Positions 1-15,000 of a stretch of 64,000 nucleotides of DNA are shown here, one piece after another. A program made the translations under genes and the position numbers. Under the pieces are notes generated by a model. The model did not search any database, was not told the origin of the DNA, and saw only the letters and a program-made list of their open reading frames with translations. The stretch lies in the NCBI GenBank assembly GCA_036346225.1, contig JARFIW010000884.1, forward strand, positions 2,975,001-3,039,000, written 5' to 3'. Positions within the stretch are counted from its first letter, which is position 1, and each line of letters opens with the position of its first letter. The DNA comes from Platerodrilus igneus. Its lineage: Eukaryota; Arthropoda; Insecta; Coleoptera; Lycidae.

Positions 1-73
1 AGATTTCCTTTAGAGGAGCGTCTTAAACAATACATTGTTGGCCAAGAAAGTGCTATAACCACCGTTTCATCAA
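1..73 (+). CDS. CLPB: CLPB exon a (partial), [18 protein letters not shown]...
   Basis: Frame 1 from base 1 reads the conserved linker before Walker A ([16 protein letters not shown]), matching human LEQRLKEHIIGQESAI. It ends in phase 1 at a good donor, GTAAGC at 74-79. The exon continues upstream of the window. Confidence 0.93.
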
Positions 74-3000
74 GTAAGCATGGCTCATTTTAATCAATAT
101 AGTCAAATATTTCTGAAATGAAAAAATGTTGCTAATAAAAATTAAGTGGTTTTAAGGGCGAAGAGAAAGTTATGATATAAATTTCAGGTTACTTTCTTTT
201 TTCAAATGAAATATTATACTTATTGACAAATTTGAATCTCTGGTTATATACAAAAAAGTATTAAGGTTTACATATACTACAGCTTACAGTTTTTAAATTA
301 ATAAAGACATTGAACTCATTCTGAATAAATTCAATTTAGCATGTGCTTGCTAAATACCAAATAATGGTTTAGTAGGTTGTTGGTTGTTGTATTTTGTTTC
401 AAACACACAGGTATGCATGCATGCATGTATACACACACACGTGCACACGCACGCACGCACGCACACATGCACATGCACCATTATGTTTCCTGTTAATTGA
501 GTACCTGAACAAAATTTTCAGATGGTATTCTTACTCAACTTTAAGAGAAAAATTCATATCAACATAGCTTCTAAAAAGTTTTGTCCTAACAGTTACAGGA
601 TGGTGAAATTTACTATCAAAAGTTACATTTTCCTAATACGTAGAAAGCGCAAAGTAGTATTAAATTCTTGTTAGTCATTTTTAACACACGACAGGTGGAG
701 GGGGGCTTTAAGCAAAAAATGGCTCTTTTAATTTTTCGAAAATGAAATGCATGTTATTGCATAGGGATTGTAGTATTGTAAGTAGATTAAAATAAAACAC
801 AAGTCACAGTTAATCATGTTATTTTTAAAACAGATTAGCAAACAAACATTAAATTCAAATTATGCTTTCAACTACTGTTGAAAGTGCTCGCTTTGAATTT
901 CAGTGTGTCTTAGTCCATCATATTAGCCTCACACTAGCACTGTTCTCATTGTGTCAAGCACAGGACTCTATAGATAAACTTGAGGATGTTGCATGAAATC
1001 TTACCTCCAATTCTGCCTGTCGGGTCAGAGGTCCTCAGCATGGATCCTCATAGTTTGTCGAATGCTGGACAAGCACATGCTCTACTATCTCGTTATCCAA
1101 TTGACAGCCATAATAGGTTGGGCCATAGATTGGCACAACCTGTGCAGGTGCTACTTTACTTTGTAGCGAGCTTATGAAATGCTTACCATATGATAAAAGT
1201 CGGGTCAGAAATTGCAAATACTATATCAATCATAATTAGAAGAACATATAACCGATATCTACCAGCAGAATTTAAAATTTTCATAGTATTTTTAAACAAT
1301 ATGCAAAAAATTTTTAAAATGTAACTAGAAATATGTTTGAAATTTCTAACAAACGGTATCCTGAAAGGTTTGCAATTACCGTTACACATGCAGAACCTTC
1401 TTTGGAGTTGAAAAATCTATTTTAAACTAGTTTTGTTTTCACAACTTAGAATTCAACATTTTTTAGGAACACGCAAGTTTTAATTCACAAACTAAAAATA
1501 AAATAGCAAATGATGCATAGTTACTATAACACAAAACTTTCTGATTAAACATAATGTACTTGCAACAATAGTATATCAACTTTTAGCAGAAAAATTGCAC
1601 TAAATTAACCAGTTTAAAAAAGTATTGTTGAAAACTACAGTCATTATTAAACGAAATTAATCCTTTCATATCACATACATAGACCAATAAACAAGGACAT
1701 ATGTCATTTCAAGATCCAGCCATAAATCCAAATTGGTAGATGGCTTAGGATAAGATTAGTAATGTACCAGTCTATGTGTTTTAGTACTGTTCATTAATAT
1801 ACCTTGAATGAAGCATGTGCCTAATTAATATTAGGCTTAAGCTCATATGTATTCATAGAAACATGTATGTTCTACCGCTGGGCGTTTGAATTGCAATAAA
1901 ATATCTTTAGTTAGTATAATAGTTGTCTGAAGTGTGGGCAATTAAGTATTGCATGCCCTCGCAATTCGACGTTCCTCGTGGCTATGGTAACAGAGCTGTT
2001 GGTACTCGTCAGCTACCAGTTGGAAGAAAGACATTGACGGTCGCTTGATGCATATGCAACAAATGCAGAAAGTAAAGTTAGAAAAGATGATTTGGAAATG
2101 TATAAATAATCAAGTGTTTTGGCGATTAAGTCAATATTAACTGTACTGAAAGCAGAATAAGTGCTGTGGTTGCAGTCGACCGCCAAATCCTATTAAGTTA
2201 ACAGATAAGGTAATATCCATTTTGATATTATAATCAAGTTGCATCTTGTTGCGCACTCGGTAGCAACTGGTGTTTTTTGTTAGAGATTGTGACTTTTCTC
2301 ATAATAGCAAACACACATGTGTGTTTCAAATATTAGTTGGGACAATTCTCGAAAGTGTTGATGTTTGGGGTTCAAGTTGGGTTGGTTACGTTTAGTTAAT
2401 TATTATAGTATTAGTTACTACTTAGATTATAAAATTCTGATACATACCTGTTTAATTGACATGTGTATGCATTATTTTATCGTTGTTTTAAATCTAAATG
2501 ATTTCATTAAATTACCTTAACGTCGCCAGTATTATCTTTGTTTATTATCTGAGACAGATCATGCCCTACGATAGTTCATACTGTATGAGATTCGGTGTAG
2601 GCAATAATTTTTTATCTTTAGACATAGAAAAATCATTTCGGCAACTTTTTACTAATTCGTTTTATATGCAGCCACTATTTATTTTCTATTTATATGCTGT
2701 TTCAAATTTTAATCTGAATAGAGGTTTTTTTGTCAAAAATAAATATTAGCATAGGTACACTTTGACAAAAGTTTCAATACTTTAGATTTAATTTTGAACA
2801 TCATTTACATTTTTTGTGTGAGATTTTATAACCAAGCTAATTGTTTTCTACGAATCACAGCATAAGATGGTTCTAAATATTAAATCTATATAATTTAATA
2901 GTTATTGGTAAGAAGAAATATTAGTATTAACTTAGAAATTAATAATATAAATTAATAATTAGTCTTTGAGTATTTTATGTCAATATATAAATAATTACAG

Positions 3001-6000
3001 AACAAAATTTAATTTTGTATGTAAAATACCATACATATGATTATCAACTTTTTTAAAGTTTATAATTCAAAATGCTTTAGTTGTTAAATTTATATATGAA
3101 TCACTTTAAAATGGTGCTTGTAAAACATCTGAGAGCATTGCACTTATTTTTAAATGGATCACTTTAATAAATTTAATTTCTTTATTTCAATATTTAAATA
3201 CTAAAAACTATAGGCCAAGAAATTCTGATGTCGAAAACACATCCTGCTATAGATGGTTATTTATGTAATAAGCTACACAATTGGAGTTTTTCATGGGTCG
3301 TAAGGTATATCCAACAAGCGACTCAAGCAGAACGCTTACAGCATGCAAAGGAATCATTCAGTTTTGCAACATTGTAATGCGCTGTGCTACACTAGCTATA
3401 AATTAGACGGAAAAGGAATCTAGTAAATTTGAATGGACAAACTAAATATGAATGCACACCTGTTTCCCATATTAAATTATATGAATTATAAATCCCAATA
3501 TCTGAAAATGCCTTTAATAACAAACATAGAAAACACTTAAATGCCAACTTTTTGTTTTATGCTTTCATGGTCCATTCAAAATAATTTAAAAAAAAGATGT
3601 ACATATTTAATAATTTTTTAGAATTGATAACATAATGTTTAAATTTAACCAACATGCGTTTCGTTGCTAAATTACTGTTTTTAACAAAATAATTACTTTC
3701 ATGTTTGATTAATTTCCTATGTTATAAATATTAACCCTTTATATTTGCAATTTACACGTATATAATTAATAAGGATAAACAAAAGCTATAATTACTCAAG
3801 GTTTAATTAATCTGTTAAAAAGATTACGAACGTCCAGAAATCATCATTATTTCCATTTTTTGTCCTTTAAACAACAATTCTCTTAACCCTACACGAATTC
3901 GAAACTAGTATGAAAATTACCCTGACATTGCAAGCATAATTCAACCTTATGTTGCAAACCACATATTTATTCTCTGCGGAGAACCCATAGTCATTTCTTG
4001 GGGTTATGTTACTTCCACTTTTAACCCATTCTGATGCGTCCATGTTTAGGCTGTTCATTCAAATTTATTTATTTCCGCGAAAACCCCATTACTAAATAAA
4101 AATAACATTGATAAAAAGTAAGTTCTCTGACCTCAGTAATATATTATACCTTTAAATGTATGTATACATATAAATAAATATCCTACTTAATACATTATTC
4201 GCTTGCACTTTCAACAATTAGCGACACCACGACAATAAAAAAGAATTTAAATTGTAAATAGTAATATAAATTATTATAATATTTATTAAAGGTTCCTTTC
4301 CCTTCTAATTTGTAGCTAGCATAATGCAACGCATTAATACATATTATAACATTTTTTGCAATTCTGATAAATACCCAAATATCTATTAAATTTTGACATA
4401 TTCAGAAAAATCTAGCTCAAACGTTATTGTTTGTTGATGTTTTTAATTCTTTATTCTTATGGTCTGGTTTAGTCTTTAAAATTTACTAAGAAAGAAGTAA
4501 ATAAAAGTGCAAAACTACATAGTCTTTGTACATTCATTTTATTATTAATTTGATAAGTCAGTCGGCGTAATATTATTTTCTTTGTTTATGTAAGTGACTT
4601 AGAAAACTAATGACTTATTGAAAAATCATGGAAGTTCTTACATTGCTAATAAGAAAAAAATCATTGAAGTTCTTACATTGGTAATAAGAAGGTGCTTTTT
4701 ACCTGAATTCCATTTTGTTTAAATCTTACATTTTTGAAGATCTATGTGTATAAACTCGTGGGTTATACTTTTTACTTGGTAGTAGTGTTCTGATACTTCA
4801 TGAAATATTAGAATAAGTAGTCAATCTTACATTAATAAGTTTTAAGGTAAAAATATTGTTATAAAGAAAGGAAAATAAATTGCTGATTTCTGATTTTGAA
4901 TACTCTGCCATGTATATTGCATAAGAATATTTTTAATGACTTACAACTTGTAGCCATTAGAAGAAAAGAAAATGGATGGGTAGATGAAGATCATCCTTTA
5001 GTTTTTCTGTTTCTTGGTTCTTCTGGAATTGGTAAAACTGAATTGGCAAAACAGTTAGCTGCATACATTCATAAAGATAAATTAAGTTCATTTATTAGAC
5101 TGGATATGTCAGAATATCAAGAAAAACATGAGGTTTTATCATTATAATTGGTATACAATCAATATTTATTCACCTACTTTAAGGTAGCTAAACTGATTGG
5201 TGCACCTCCTGGTTATATTGGACATGACGATGGTGGACAACTTACTAAAAGACTTAAAAAATGTTCAGATGCTGTAGTACTATTTGATGAAGTTGATAAA
5301 GCCCATCCAGATGTATTAACTGTATTATTGCAATTGTTTGATGAAGGACGTTTAACTGATGGAAAAGGAAAAACTATTGAATGTAAGAATGCCATTTTTA
5401 TAATGACTTCAAATTTAGCAAGCGATGAAATTGCGCAACATGGTTTGGAATTACGACAAGAAGTGGAGAATATACGAGCACAGCGTTTAACAAAAAATGA
5501 AGGTACGACATTTTATAAATTTTATTTATGTGTTTACTGGCTTATGTTTGTTCTCTTTTTTTTGGTTCATCGCTAATTCTAAGAGGCGAGTGCTTTCTAT
5601 ACGTAAACCTATTAGGTTTGTTAAAACTCAGCAAATTGTTGAAATAAATATACATGCTTAATTTTGATAACTATTGTTAAACAGACTGTCATATTTTAAA
5701 TAGCTTATAAAATTATTTTCATAAATTCTTAAGAATTTAATCCTTTGTGTTTTCAGCAAAATTTTCTTTTTTACACCATTCATTTTTCAGTTGGTAGCTT
5801 CTTATAATAACACGCCTTTTTTTTTAGTTGTGCTTGAGTGGTTTCTATTTTCTGTTGTTAGTTTCTTTTTCACATAGGAAGACCACAATAGAATTTGACT
5901 ACATGGTGGATTATTAAGTGATACATCGGGCTAATGGGGTGGGAAACTTGGAGTCCTTACTAACTATGAGATATATGTCTAATTTGGAAAAAAATATAGA

Positions 6001-9000
6001 ATCGAGTGCTACACTATTTGTGCTATAACGAAAAAACAAGATATGGTATTAGCAACTCAAAAAATGCCCTGTGTGAGAACTATAATGTTAATAACTTAGA
6101 CAGAAGAAGGACAATGAATTACATTGTATATCTGCATAAACTTTTGGGTGGTATACATTCTATGTTTTTTTCTAAATCTTTCTTGACTATTAAACCACTC
6201 AGAGTTTTTAATATTGTTTTTATTTACGTTTTGATCCATGACCTAGGATCGTTGTCAAAATAATAAAAAAATTTAAGTTTGACATTTATGACACAAATAT
6301 GACACTAAATATTATGGCAATTTCCTCCTCAAGATAATTATAAAAAACGGCTGCTTAAACCTTACGATAACGTAATCACACACTTCTTTAATAACCATCC
6401 TCTCAACCGTATAAATAGAAACATGTTACAAAATGTTCCGATCAATCATCAAGTTATTAAATTTATATGAAATTTAACTATATAAAAATTAATCAGCTGA
6501 TTTCACGTTAAGCGTATTGGCTACCTTAGAAAGCCGTTCCCAGGGCGCAACACAAATTGAAAGTACTCATTCTTCTAAATTTTAAAATTTTCACCTAATG
6601 TATTTAAATCAAAGATTAATAAATCAGTCACCTTTAATTTGTGTCATAAATGTCAAACTTAAATTTTTTTATTATTTTGACAATGACCAAGGTCATGGAT
6701 CGAAACGTAAATAAAGATAAATTTAAAACCTCTGAGTGGTTTAATACCCACGAAAGACTAAGAAAAATACAAAACAAACCACAACAAACATACAGGGAGT
6801 ATTTATTTATACATTCTACGTGTTAATTATAGCACATAGTAATGTCTATATAATATTTATACAAATGTATTACTGCTAATTGCAGTTACAGATAAACTTA
6901 GCAGGTTTGATTATACAGAGGGCATAATATTGTACAGATTTTTCAATAATGAAAGAACAAAAAATAACCAAAGAATGGCTTGCCTTTAATTATATAGGTA
7001 GCTTAAAGCTGGTTTAACGTTGTTTGATCTTTGTCTATTGTTCTCTAAACGTACGACAGGGTCCTCTTTGGGTCAGCAAATTATTTATTCACAAATTAGC
7101 AGCGGCGTTCATAGAATCTCACTGTGTATTTAATGTGCACCAACTGCCACTACGTTTGTCCAAGAAGATAACCCAAGAGAATCTGCTTCGATCATCGCAT
7201 CCATGTGCATGAACTTGTCAAAAACCCCTCCAATCGTTGAACGTTCTCGTTGGTTGAAGCAATGACTGCACATTCTTCGATAAGTGTGACTATGTTTATC
7301 CGACCGACTACATACAATGAACTATAGGTTTTTCACCTACCAGTGCATGGGAATTCAACAACTATACTCTTATGCATTATTACCTACTTATACTACTTAA
7401 ACAATGATGAGAAATAATATTCCAATTAGAACTGGAAATTTCCTATACCTAATTCTTGAAGTAAAGCTTGTAACGCCAAAAAAAGGGCATAACAAATAGC
7501 ATGTGATATTTTCAATATGGAACATGCAAGTTTAAAGCAAACCACTGGGAATGCTATTTCCGTAATCCTCCTGTTACAACATGATGTCAACAAAAGCATC
7601 AACTTGCATATAACACAACATAGAAATATATATTTCAGCAAATATAGATTAGGATTTATTTCCCAGTCATGTAAAATCTTAAAATTTAAATAACACATAC
7701 AAAGATACTTACATAATATTTCCAGCCCTAAATAAATACAAGAAGAAAATAAAACATAATGTGTACAGTATTAGAACGCTGTTTACGTACTGCTTGAAGT
7801 GCACTTTGTAAAAGTAATAATGTAACCGTAAATTTAAGTAGCCTCCCCTATACTGAAGTGAACCAAATGTTAGACTTAATTTAGATTAGAATTTAGTAAA
7901 CAAGTTGTTGACATTAGCATTACCTATATTAATTTAAAATACGTAAAATTACTGTAACGCGAGGTTCGGTTTATATTACTTGTGATTTGTGCACTATCAT
8001 GGGAGCAAATTTATGCATGATAGTGTGTAATTTATTGTACCATAACCACGAGTAAGAAAAGAACTCGAGCACCTACGTGGTTATCAACCAACAAAGGAAA
8101 TAATTAGATTTCATACACCAATAAAGAAAAAAACAGAGTGATTGTACCTTAAGAAGATTAGCTACTTTCCTCTGGTACCATCGTAGCAGATCTGGAAATG
8201 CGTACTTACACTTGCCGATGAAGTGGAAACTCCACGAAACAATTTCAGTAGACTGTTTGACTTTAACAACTGAAGTAAAACATAGCCCCTTAAAAGAAAG
8301 CATTTTAAGTAGCACTGCCACTTACAAAGTTCCTTTACAGGAAAGGCTACTATATAAATCGAATCTTTTTCAAAGATCTCCCTGTATATATAGGGAGAGA
8401 AGGTAATGCGTTATCGTTTCAAAAATAATTCCCAACGATAAAATATAAAGTATTCTGCACAATTGCAAGATCTAATAGCAAAGTATTTTCAAGACAACAA
8501 TTGAAAAGTATTCCTAGAACACGGCTTGCAAACAGCTCAATTAACGATAACTTAATGACTTTCACGAATTTGTTTGCAGGGAAAACAGCGTTTGTTCAAA
8601 TGGTTAGGTATGTTTGTAACCCGCCTTGTTGCATTGTGGAGTAAAGTGTATGACAGATTGTCGACTTGTTATAGAAAATGATAGAGATTTACTATTTTGA
8701 ATTACAATACCGAGAATCGATAATAAGGGGACAGTTTTATTGCTTGTAAACAGGAACATCTGCGTGATAATGAAATACAGCATTTATTATTTTGTAGTAA
8801 GAGTATAGATAACAAACCATGAAAATATTTACTTACGATGCAGGTGGTTTCTTATTTCAGAGAATTTTTAATGCGGGTCAACCTTCGCAAAGCAAATTAA
8901 CATAGAATAGATTGCAAATATTTAACGTTGTACTAAACACTTAATGAAATTTTATAGGACGTTTAAATATGTACTCATTTCAATTGAAAAGTAAACGAAC

Positions 9001-12000
9001 TTGTTAAATGAACTTTTGTAAGACTCAAAATAACATGTGTGTGAGGTCGTTTGAGTTAGAAGGTCATATGGCGTTTCTTAATAAACGTTACATGGAAGTT
9101 GTTTCAAATTAATATTTATATACAGCATGCAGAGATCAATCGATTTCGAAAATTTAACGCAGCAAAGGTCTCAACCCATGCAATTACTAATTTTGGGTCG
9201 AGACAAGCTGCATTTTTCAATCCCTTAAACTAATCAAAAACCATCGCACAAGACACAAAATTTCCTTAAAACGAAAATATTTCATTCAATGACTCAGGTT
9301 TAAATACATACACAAGGAGTTTATAACAATAAATAAGATACATCTTGTCAACTTTATACTAACTTATTACGTTTCTGTCTATTAGTTCTTACAATTTAAC
9401 TTTTATTAGCATAAATTCAGAATGTGTACAATCTTGCATCGTTCATGATTTTACCCACTCTGCCTTCTATGTGTATTTTATCAAGATCTGACATTGTCAG
9501 ATTTTGTCAGCAGCGTATGATATTTAGATCTAATATGCCACCGATTTATTTAGATATAGATTATCGGTCCACAATGGAGCGGTACCGCCCCTCCCTAGAT
9601 GTTGGAACTTTTAAAGGGGGTGGTAGCGACTAGAAAGGCAAATAGGGATGAGTTATAAGGGTCTAGAAGGGCGACCGTGACATACCTACCTTTTTTTTTT
9701 TTTTTAGAAAAGTAATATCTTAAAAATTTCTAAAATTATCGCATAAATAAGTATTCAAAAAATTTAAATTGGTATTATGCATACGAATACATAATTTGGT
9801 TTAATATTGGTCGGTGACGTCTGCAAATTAGAAAGAAAATACGTGATTCACTAAGTCAAGCATGTTTCGACCAAAATGTGGAAGATTATTATGACTTATT
9901 TATAGAGAAAGTGCACCAGCATTGTAAACCAGCAAAGGCATAATAGTTGTTGCATGTATACGACCAAATCTCTAAAAGGCAGGAATTGCTCTAGGTATGT
10001 GTTATTATTTTTGTGTGCATTGATAGTAATCCATATTTGTGAGTTGTAAGTGATAGAAGTCATTATAGCCATTATTTTTATAGTTATCTATTAATCTGTT
10101 GAAAAGCTAATTTATTTAATCTGTAGCAAATGTTGTATTTTAAAATGTATAAATTTAAGAAGAAATGGCGGCAGTACAGTATTGAGTATTTGAAATATGG
10201 ATGTAGGTATTCCTATAAACCAATCATTATCTATGCGTTTAATTTGTCAAAAGGTGTTCTGATGAAGCATTCTAGATTATTGGAGCATTTGAATAAAACA
10301 CTTGCTGATAAAAAGGACAAGGATTTATAATATTTTCAAGGACTGTAGGAGAACTATTTAAAATGGCCAACTATATCAAACCTTTTTGTTTTTTTTTCAG
10401 CAACAAGATGGTGGACTATGAGCCTCTTGTATTTTATTGTTAATTACAAAAGTGGCAAAACTTCACACAATTGACAAGGAATTAATCTTGTAGACTGTCA
10501 ACAAGGTAATAAAATATGTTCTTTATAATATAACACCATCAGATATTATCAGGAAAGTTCCTGTGATTTACCCAGTTACTGCTAATGCTTGGGCGTTCAT
10601 TAAGCTGATTGTACAGAGCAATTTCAGGATATTTTAAACTTGAATATATCAAGTTTGGTTTTAGACCCTTTCACAAATTTAGATACAGTGGGTATCATGA
10701 AATTTAGAAGAGTAACTCGTAGGACTTGCAACTAATGAAGACCAAAAGTTTCGGGTTTCAAATATTTAATTCCACCCCTCTACCATGGATTGTGGACAAC
10801 AGCATCGGTATTTTCAAAGCATTACCTTCATCTTATTTGACAAAGTGTGGGTTCAGTTCAGTAATTAATTTATTGTATAAGCAATTGTATAGAGTGTACA
10901 ACATTGAATGTGGCGATTTTTGACAGATGTCAATGTCAAAATTAACAAATTGTTAAAACTATACCAGCCTCAACTATTTCATTCATTTTATTTTATTATT
11001 GATTGTGTGAGCTAGAAAAGGTTGGGAATCTATGATGTAGATAGATAATGATCGTCCTGATCTGTAAAGTAGTAAAAATGTTGCGTTCTTTGTATTACAT
11101 AATATTATCATGTTTTAATTTATTTGTATAGTATCACTTGCCTTTTGAAATTAGTGATCAACTGTAAATGCATTTACTAAGTAGATATAAGTAATGTCCA
11201 CAGCACATTTTAAAGTTTAAATGCCAAAATGTTAAAAAGTTTATAGTCTTCATAGCTTATTATGTTTTAGATGATAAAGACATTTCCGACAATATAACAG
11301 TATCCAGGAATTTTAAAGATAAAATTGTTAAACCGATTCTGAAGAAACACTTTAAAAGAGATGAGTTCTTAGGCAGAATTAATGAAATAGTATATTTTCT
11401 TCCATTTTCTCGTAAGGAACTGTTAGAACTTGTTGGTAAAGAGCTAAACGTTTGGGCTGAAAGAGTAAGTATAATTTATTTAATGTTATTAATTTTTTGA
11501 CCTGTGTTTTGTAGAAGTGATTCTATTTGGTTATAATTGCAGTTACATTTCAGATCAATATAGCACTAATGTAATATATGTTTATCTGTTATGAATGATT
11601 TTGTTTACAATTAGATATTAAAGTTATAAACGTGAATGACATGACATGTTGAAACATTTTTATTTATCTAAATGGTATTTCTAAAAGATTTCTGTTTTTA
11701 TTGTATTTTCAAAGTACGCTGAAATCATTTAAAAGGATGTATTTGAGCAATCTATGTGTTAGATGTGATTTGTATTGCCTAGCTGCAGGATGCAATACTG
11801 AATTTATTTCATTTTATTGGTTACGTGGTATCTAGCAATACCCATTCATAAATATCAGGTAACAGCGCAGAAACTTGTTGTTCATTCACGTGTTGAGAGT
11901 GATTGCATTAAGATGGTGACAACAGCAAGTAATATGAGAATTGCTATTTGTCTTGATGCTTTAGTGATACAGTAAGCACTCGTCATGGATTAACGCTTTG

Positions 12001-15000
12001 TTAAATGGACATAATATAAATCACAATATAGATGCTTGGTCAAGAACATAATTAGTTATTTGAATGCAATAGAGTCATACACCTGATGTTTGTTATCTTC
12101 AGTGATGTATTAATGAAGTTTTCATTTCTTAATAATTGCAGTAGTAGGGTGAATTTTTTTTGCAAGATTGCTATTTCAAGATGATGGTTAATTTTCTTCA
12201 TAGAAGTGTTTGAACTGGTTTGTAATAGATTATAATATCACATACCTGCGTCCTTGATGCTTTGATAAATGTTTTTATTACACATGCATCATTTTAGATT
12301 GAATTTGAAACTTACTTAAATTGTTCCATGTGGACAACGTGTTTGTTAAAACTAAAAGATGCAAAGAACATCACTAACCGACAAAATTGAACTTTGTTTA
12401 CATTTGGAGTTTTGAAAGTGTTATACTTAATACTTACAGAAAGCGTAAATAAGTTTTTATGCATTTTAAAGATTCACTTTGGTTGTTTATTTGGAAATTG
12501 AAAAATTTAACTTCAAGATTCTTTTGTTGTAAATTTGAGAATTGTTAAGTAGTCTAAGGTAGCTTGGTGAAATTTTGCTAGTGAATCATAATTTTAGAAA
12601 ATCTATTTTTAAAATTTATATAGCCTATAGTGGCATACAATTTATGCATTTGTTACAAATTTATGTTTATACGTTTTGTTTATGAAATTTATATAACAAG
12701 CAACTTTCTTTTAAAAACGTTTTACATTAAATCTGAACAACTTTTGATATTTAGTTTTTATGAGCTGTCATTAAATATGAATTGCTATGGACAGAGTTTA
12801 AAAATAATTGTAAATTCTATAATTCAGTAATGTAGCTAAAGTGGAGATTTATGATAAGATCTCGGTTTTTTTGTATAAAATGCCTTTATCTAAAAATGAC
12901 ACATTATAAAATTATTTTATAAAACAATACTTAGTTTAAATTAAAGAAATATTTTCGTTTACATAACTGTTTTATTTTGAATAAAAAACAAAAAGGTTCA
13001 CATAATAATATTTCTCGATATTTTTTCTTTTTTTAGTAGACACAAAGTATTAATACCTATGTGAGGTCAAACCTGTTGGCAAGGATATGTTGAGGTTCTA
13101 CTTACACTGTTAAATATGTTAAGTAAGTGCCATTTTGATATGTAAAAAAACAAGTAAACTTTTTGTAACAATTTTATTTTTACATGAAAGGTCAGACTTT
13201 TATTTACTTTCCTCATAATTGCCACCGATATTAAGGCCATTATCATATCGAACAACAAGCTTTTGTATTCCATTGTCATAGAAGTTTACCGTCCGATTTG
13301 ACAGCGTGCTGTAACAATTTCATAGATAACAGTTCTTGAAACTTGAGGGAACACCTCTGATAACGAGGAAATTGTGATGCGTCTGTTCTCTGTCACTTTT
13401 TCGTTGACTTTGTGCACCCAATCGTTTGTGATCACTGAGGGTTGCCCACTTCATTTCTTGTTATAAACATTCTTTCGGCCATCTTTGAAAGCTCTTACCC
13501 ATTTGTGTACCATCTCATCACCCATAATGTTTTGCCCATATACTTCAAAAATATGACGTTAAATTTCAACTACTTTCACTCCTTTAGCACTAAGAAAACG
13601 AATAACGGCACGTATTTTACCATTGGCGGGATTTTCAATCGGCAGATGCATTTTAAATACGCAACAGCAAATGTATAAACAATGATTGTTACCATAAAGG
13701 CGGCTGTGGCTAGGCAATAGATGTAGGTACACTGTGCGCATTTGCGGGATACATTGACCACAGCGTTGCAGCGGCGGAATTTTGAAAACGGTTCGTACTT
13801 GAAAAACATGCTAATTTTGAGAACACTTTGTGTTTCATAAGCTGCGACCCGTTTTTATTTTTGGAACAGGATTTTATCCAACATAGGTGTTTTACCGAGG
13901 GTTTCCACTTCCGTCATCAGGATATATTAAGTCATTTTATTTTCTATAGGCATTCAAGGATTTGGTAGTGCACTGGTTTGTTTGTTTTGTTGTTCCATTT
14001 TGGTTGAAGTTTTGATAGCACCATTATTTATATACTCACGATCATGTCTCATAGATCTCCACAGAGTATCACGGGTAAAAATGACATTGTTACGAATTTT
14101 TATTTGCGCAGAAGGGGTGGAAACCTTGCAAAAATTTTAAGAGTCCACCAGTTGACTACAGTGGCATGAAACAAATGCTAAAAATAATATAAATCGAAAC
14201 ATATAAAATGGCTGAAATCCAAATTACTTTACAAGTATAGTAGAATTTATTTAAGAAGAGCATGTACGTCATCATGTGCACACATCTAAAACGGTATCAG
14301 ATAAATCCATTGTTTATAAATAGGAATGTTCGTTCAGCATATCAGTGGCATAGATAATTTGCTGTTAAATGTCAATTGATATTTGTGACTTTGATATTCT
14401 ATATTTATTTCTTACGCTTTTATAGTTTTCTTTCTGTTTCTTTGTATTTTATGCCTTGCTTATTCGCGTATTCGCCATGTAAATTTACACCACCAAGAAA
14501 ATAAAACTTTATTTTAGAATATTTACTGTATGGGAGTTTGATAAAAATTATTAAATCTGCTACACCACTGACTTTCAAAGTTTGCGCATATGTCAAATGA
14601 CGTACAGGCTCTTCTTAAATAAATTCTACTCTACCACTTACCTTGAGAGGCTTCACTAGTTGTCAAAAATAAGGGTGTCAAACAATTTTGTCTCAGCAAT
14701 TCTTTCGATTTTTTCGCTACCTGGAAGATAGGTTATTTCGGATAGGTCTTTGTGCTTTTGGTTTTCCTAAAATCTCATTACCTCATCACTATCTTTATTT
14801 ACCATACCTTAAAAAAAATCACATTAACTTTTTATCGAATTAAAGGAATTTTCAAATTAAATCCTTCTTCCAAAATGCGACCTTATCACTAGGTAACTGG
14901 ATGTCCTTTCACAATGATCACCGTTATTTATCTTATATATAACTCTAAATAAAAATCCATCTAAGCTTAAACTCTGTCAACGGTAATACAAGAAATATAA

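Larger units (their letters stand above)
74..4953 (+). other. CLPB intron 1 (about 4.9 kb)
   Basis: GTAAGC donor and TTGTAG acceptor. AT-rich with no coding sequence that I recognise. It holds a CA/GCAC-type microsatellite (408-478), an X-box-like motif (1978-1991), a stretch at about 3377-3460 that resembles 31689-31775, and a 35-bp tandem duplication (4621-4690). Short ORFs at 980-1217 and 2498-2749 show no recognisable domain. Confidence 0.85.
5503..11270 (+). other. CLPB intron 3 (about 5.8 kb)
   Basis: GTACGA donor, TTTTAG acceptor. Contains a palindromic repeat (6167-6806), a short hairpin (7992-8025), an oligo-T run (9689-9706) and a hAT BED-finger relic (10110-10345). The somewhat GC-richer stretch 7030-7330 has a 62-codon ORF with no recognisable domain. 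The rest is featureless AT-rich DNA. Confidence 0.8.

Noticed and set aside
408..478. CRISPR-like or other regular array
   Set aside because: Simple-sequence microsatellite without spacers; the organism is eukaryotic.
8580..8607. 28-nt exon-like block between TTTGCAG and GTATGT in CLPB intron 3
   Set aside because: Would shift the CLPB frame, and exons c and d already join seamlessly in alignment with human CLPB.
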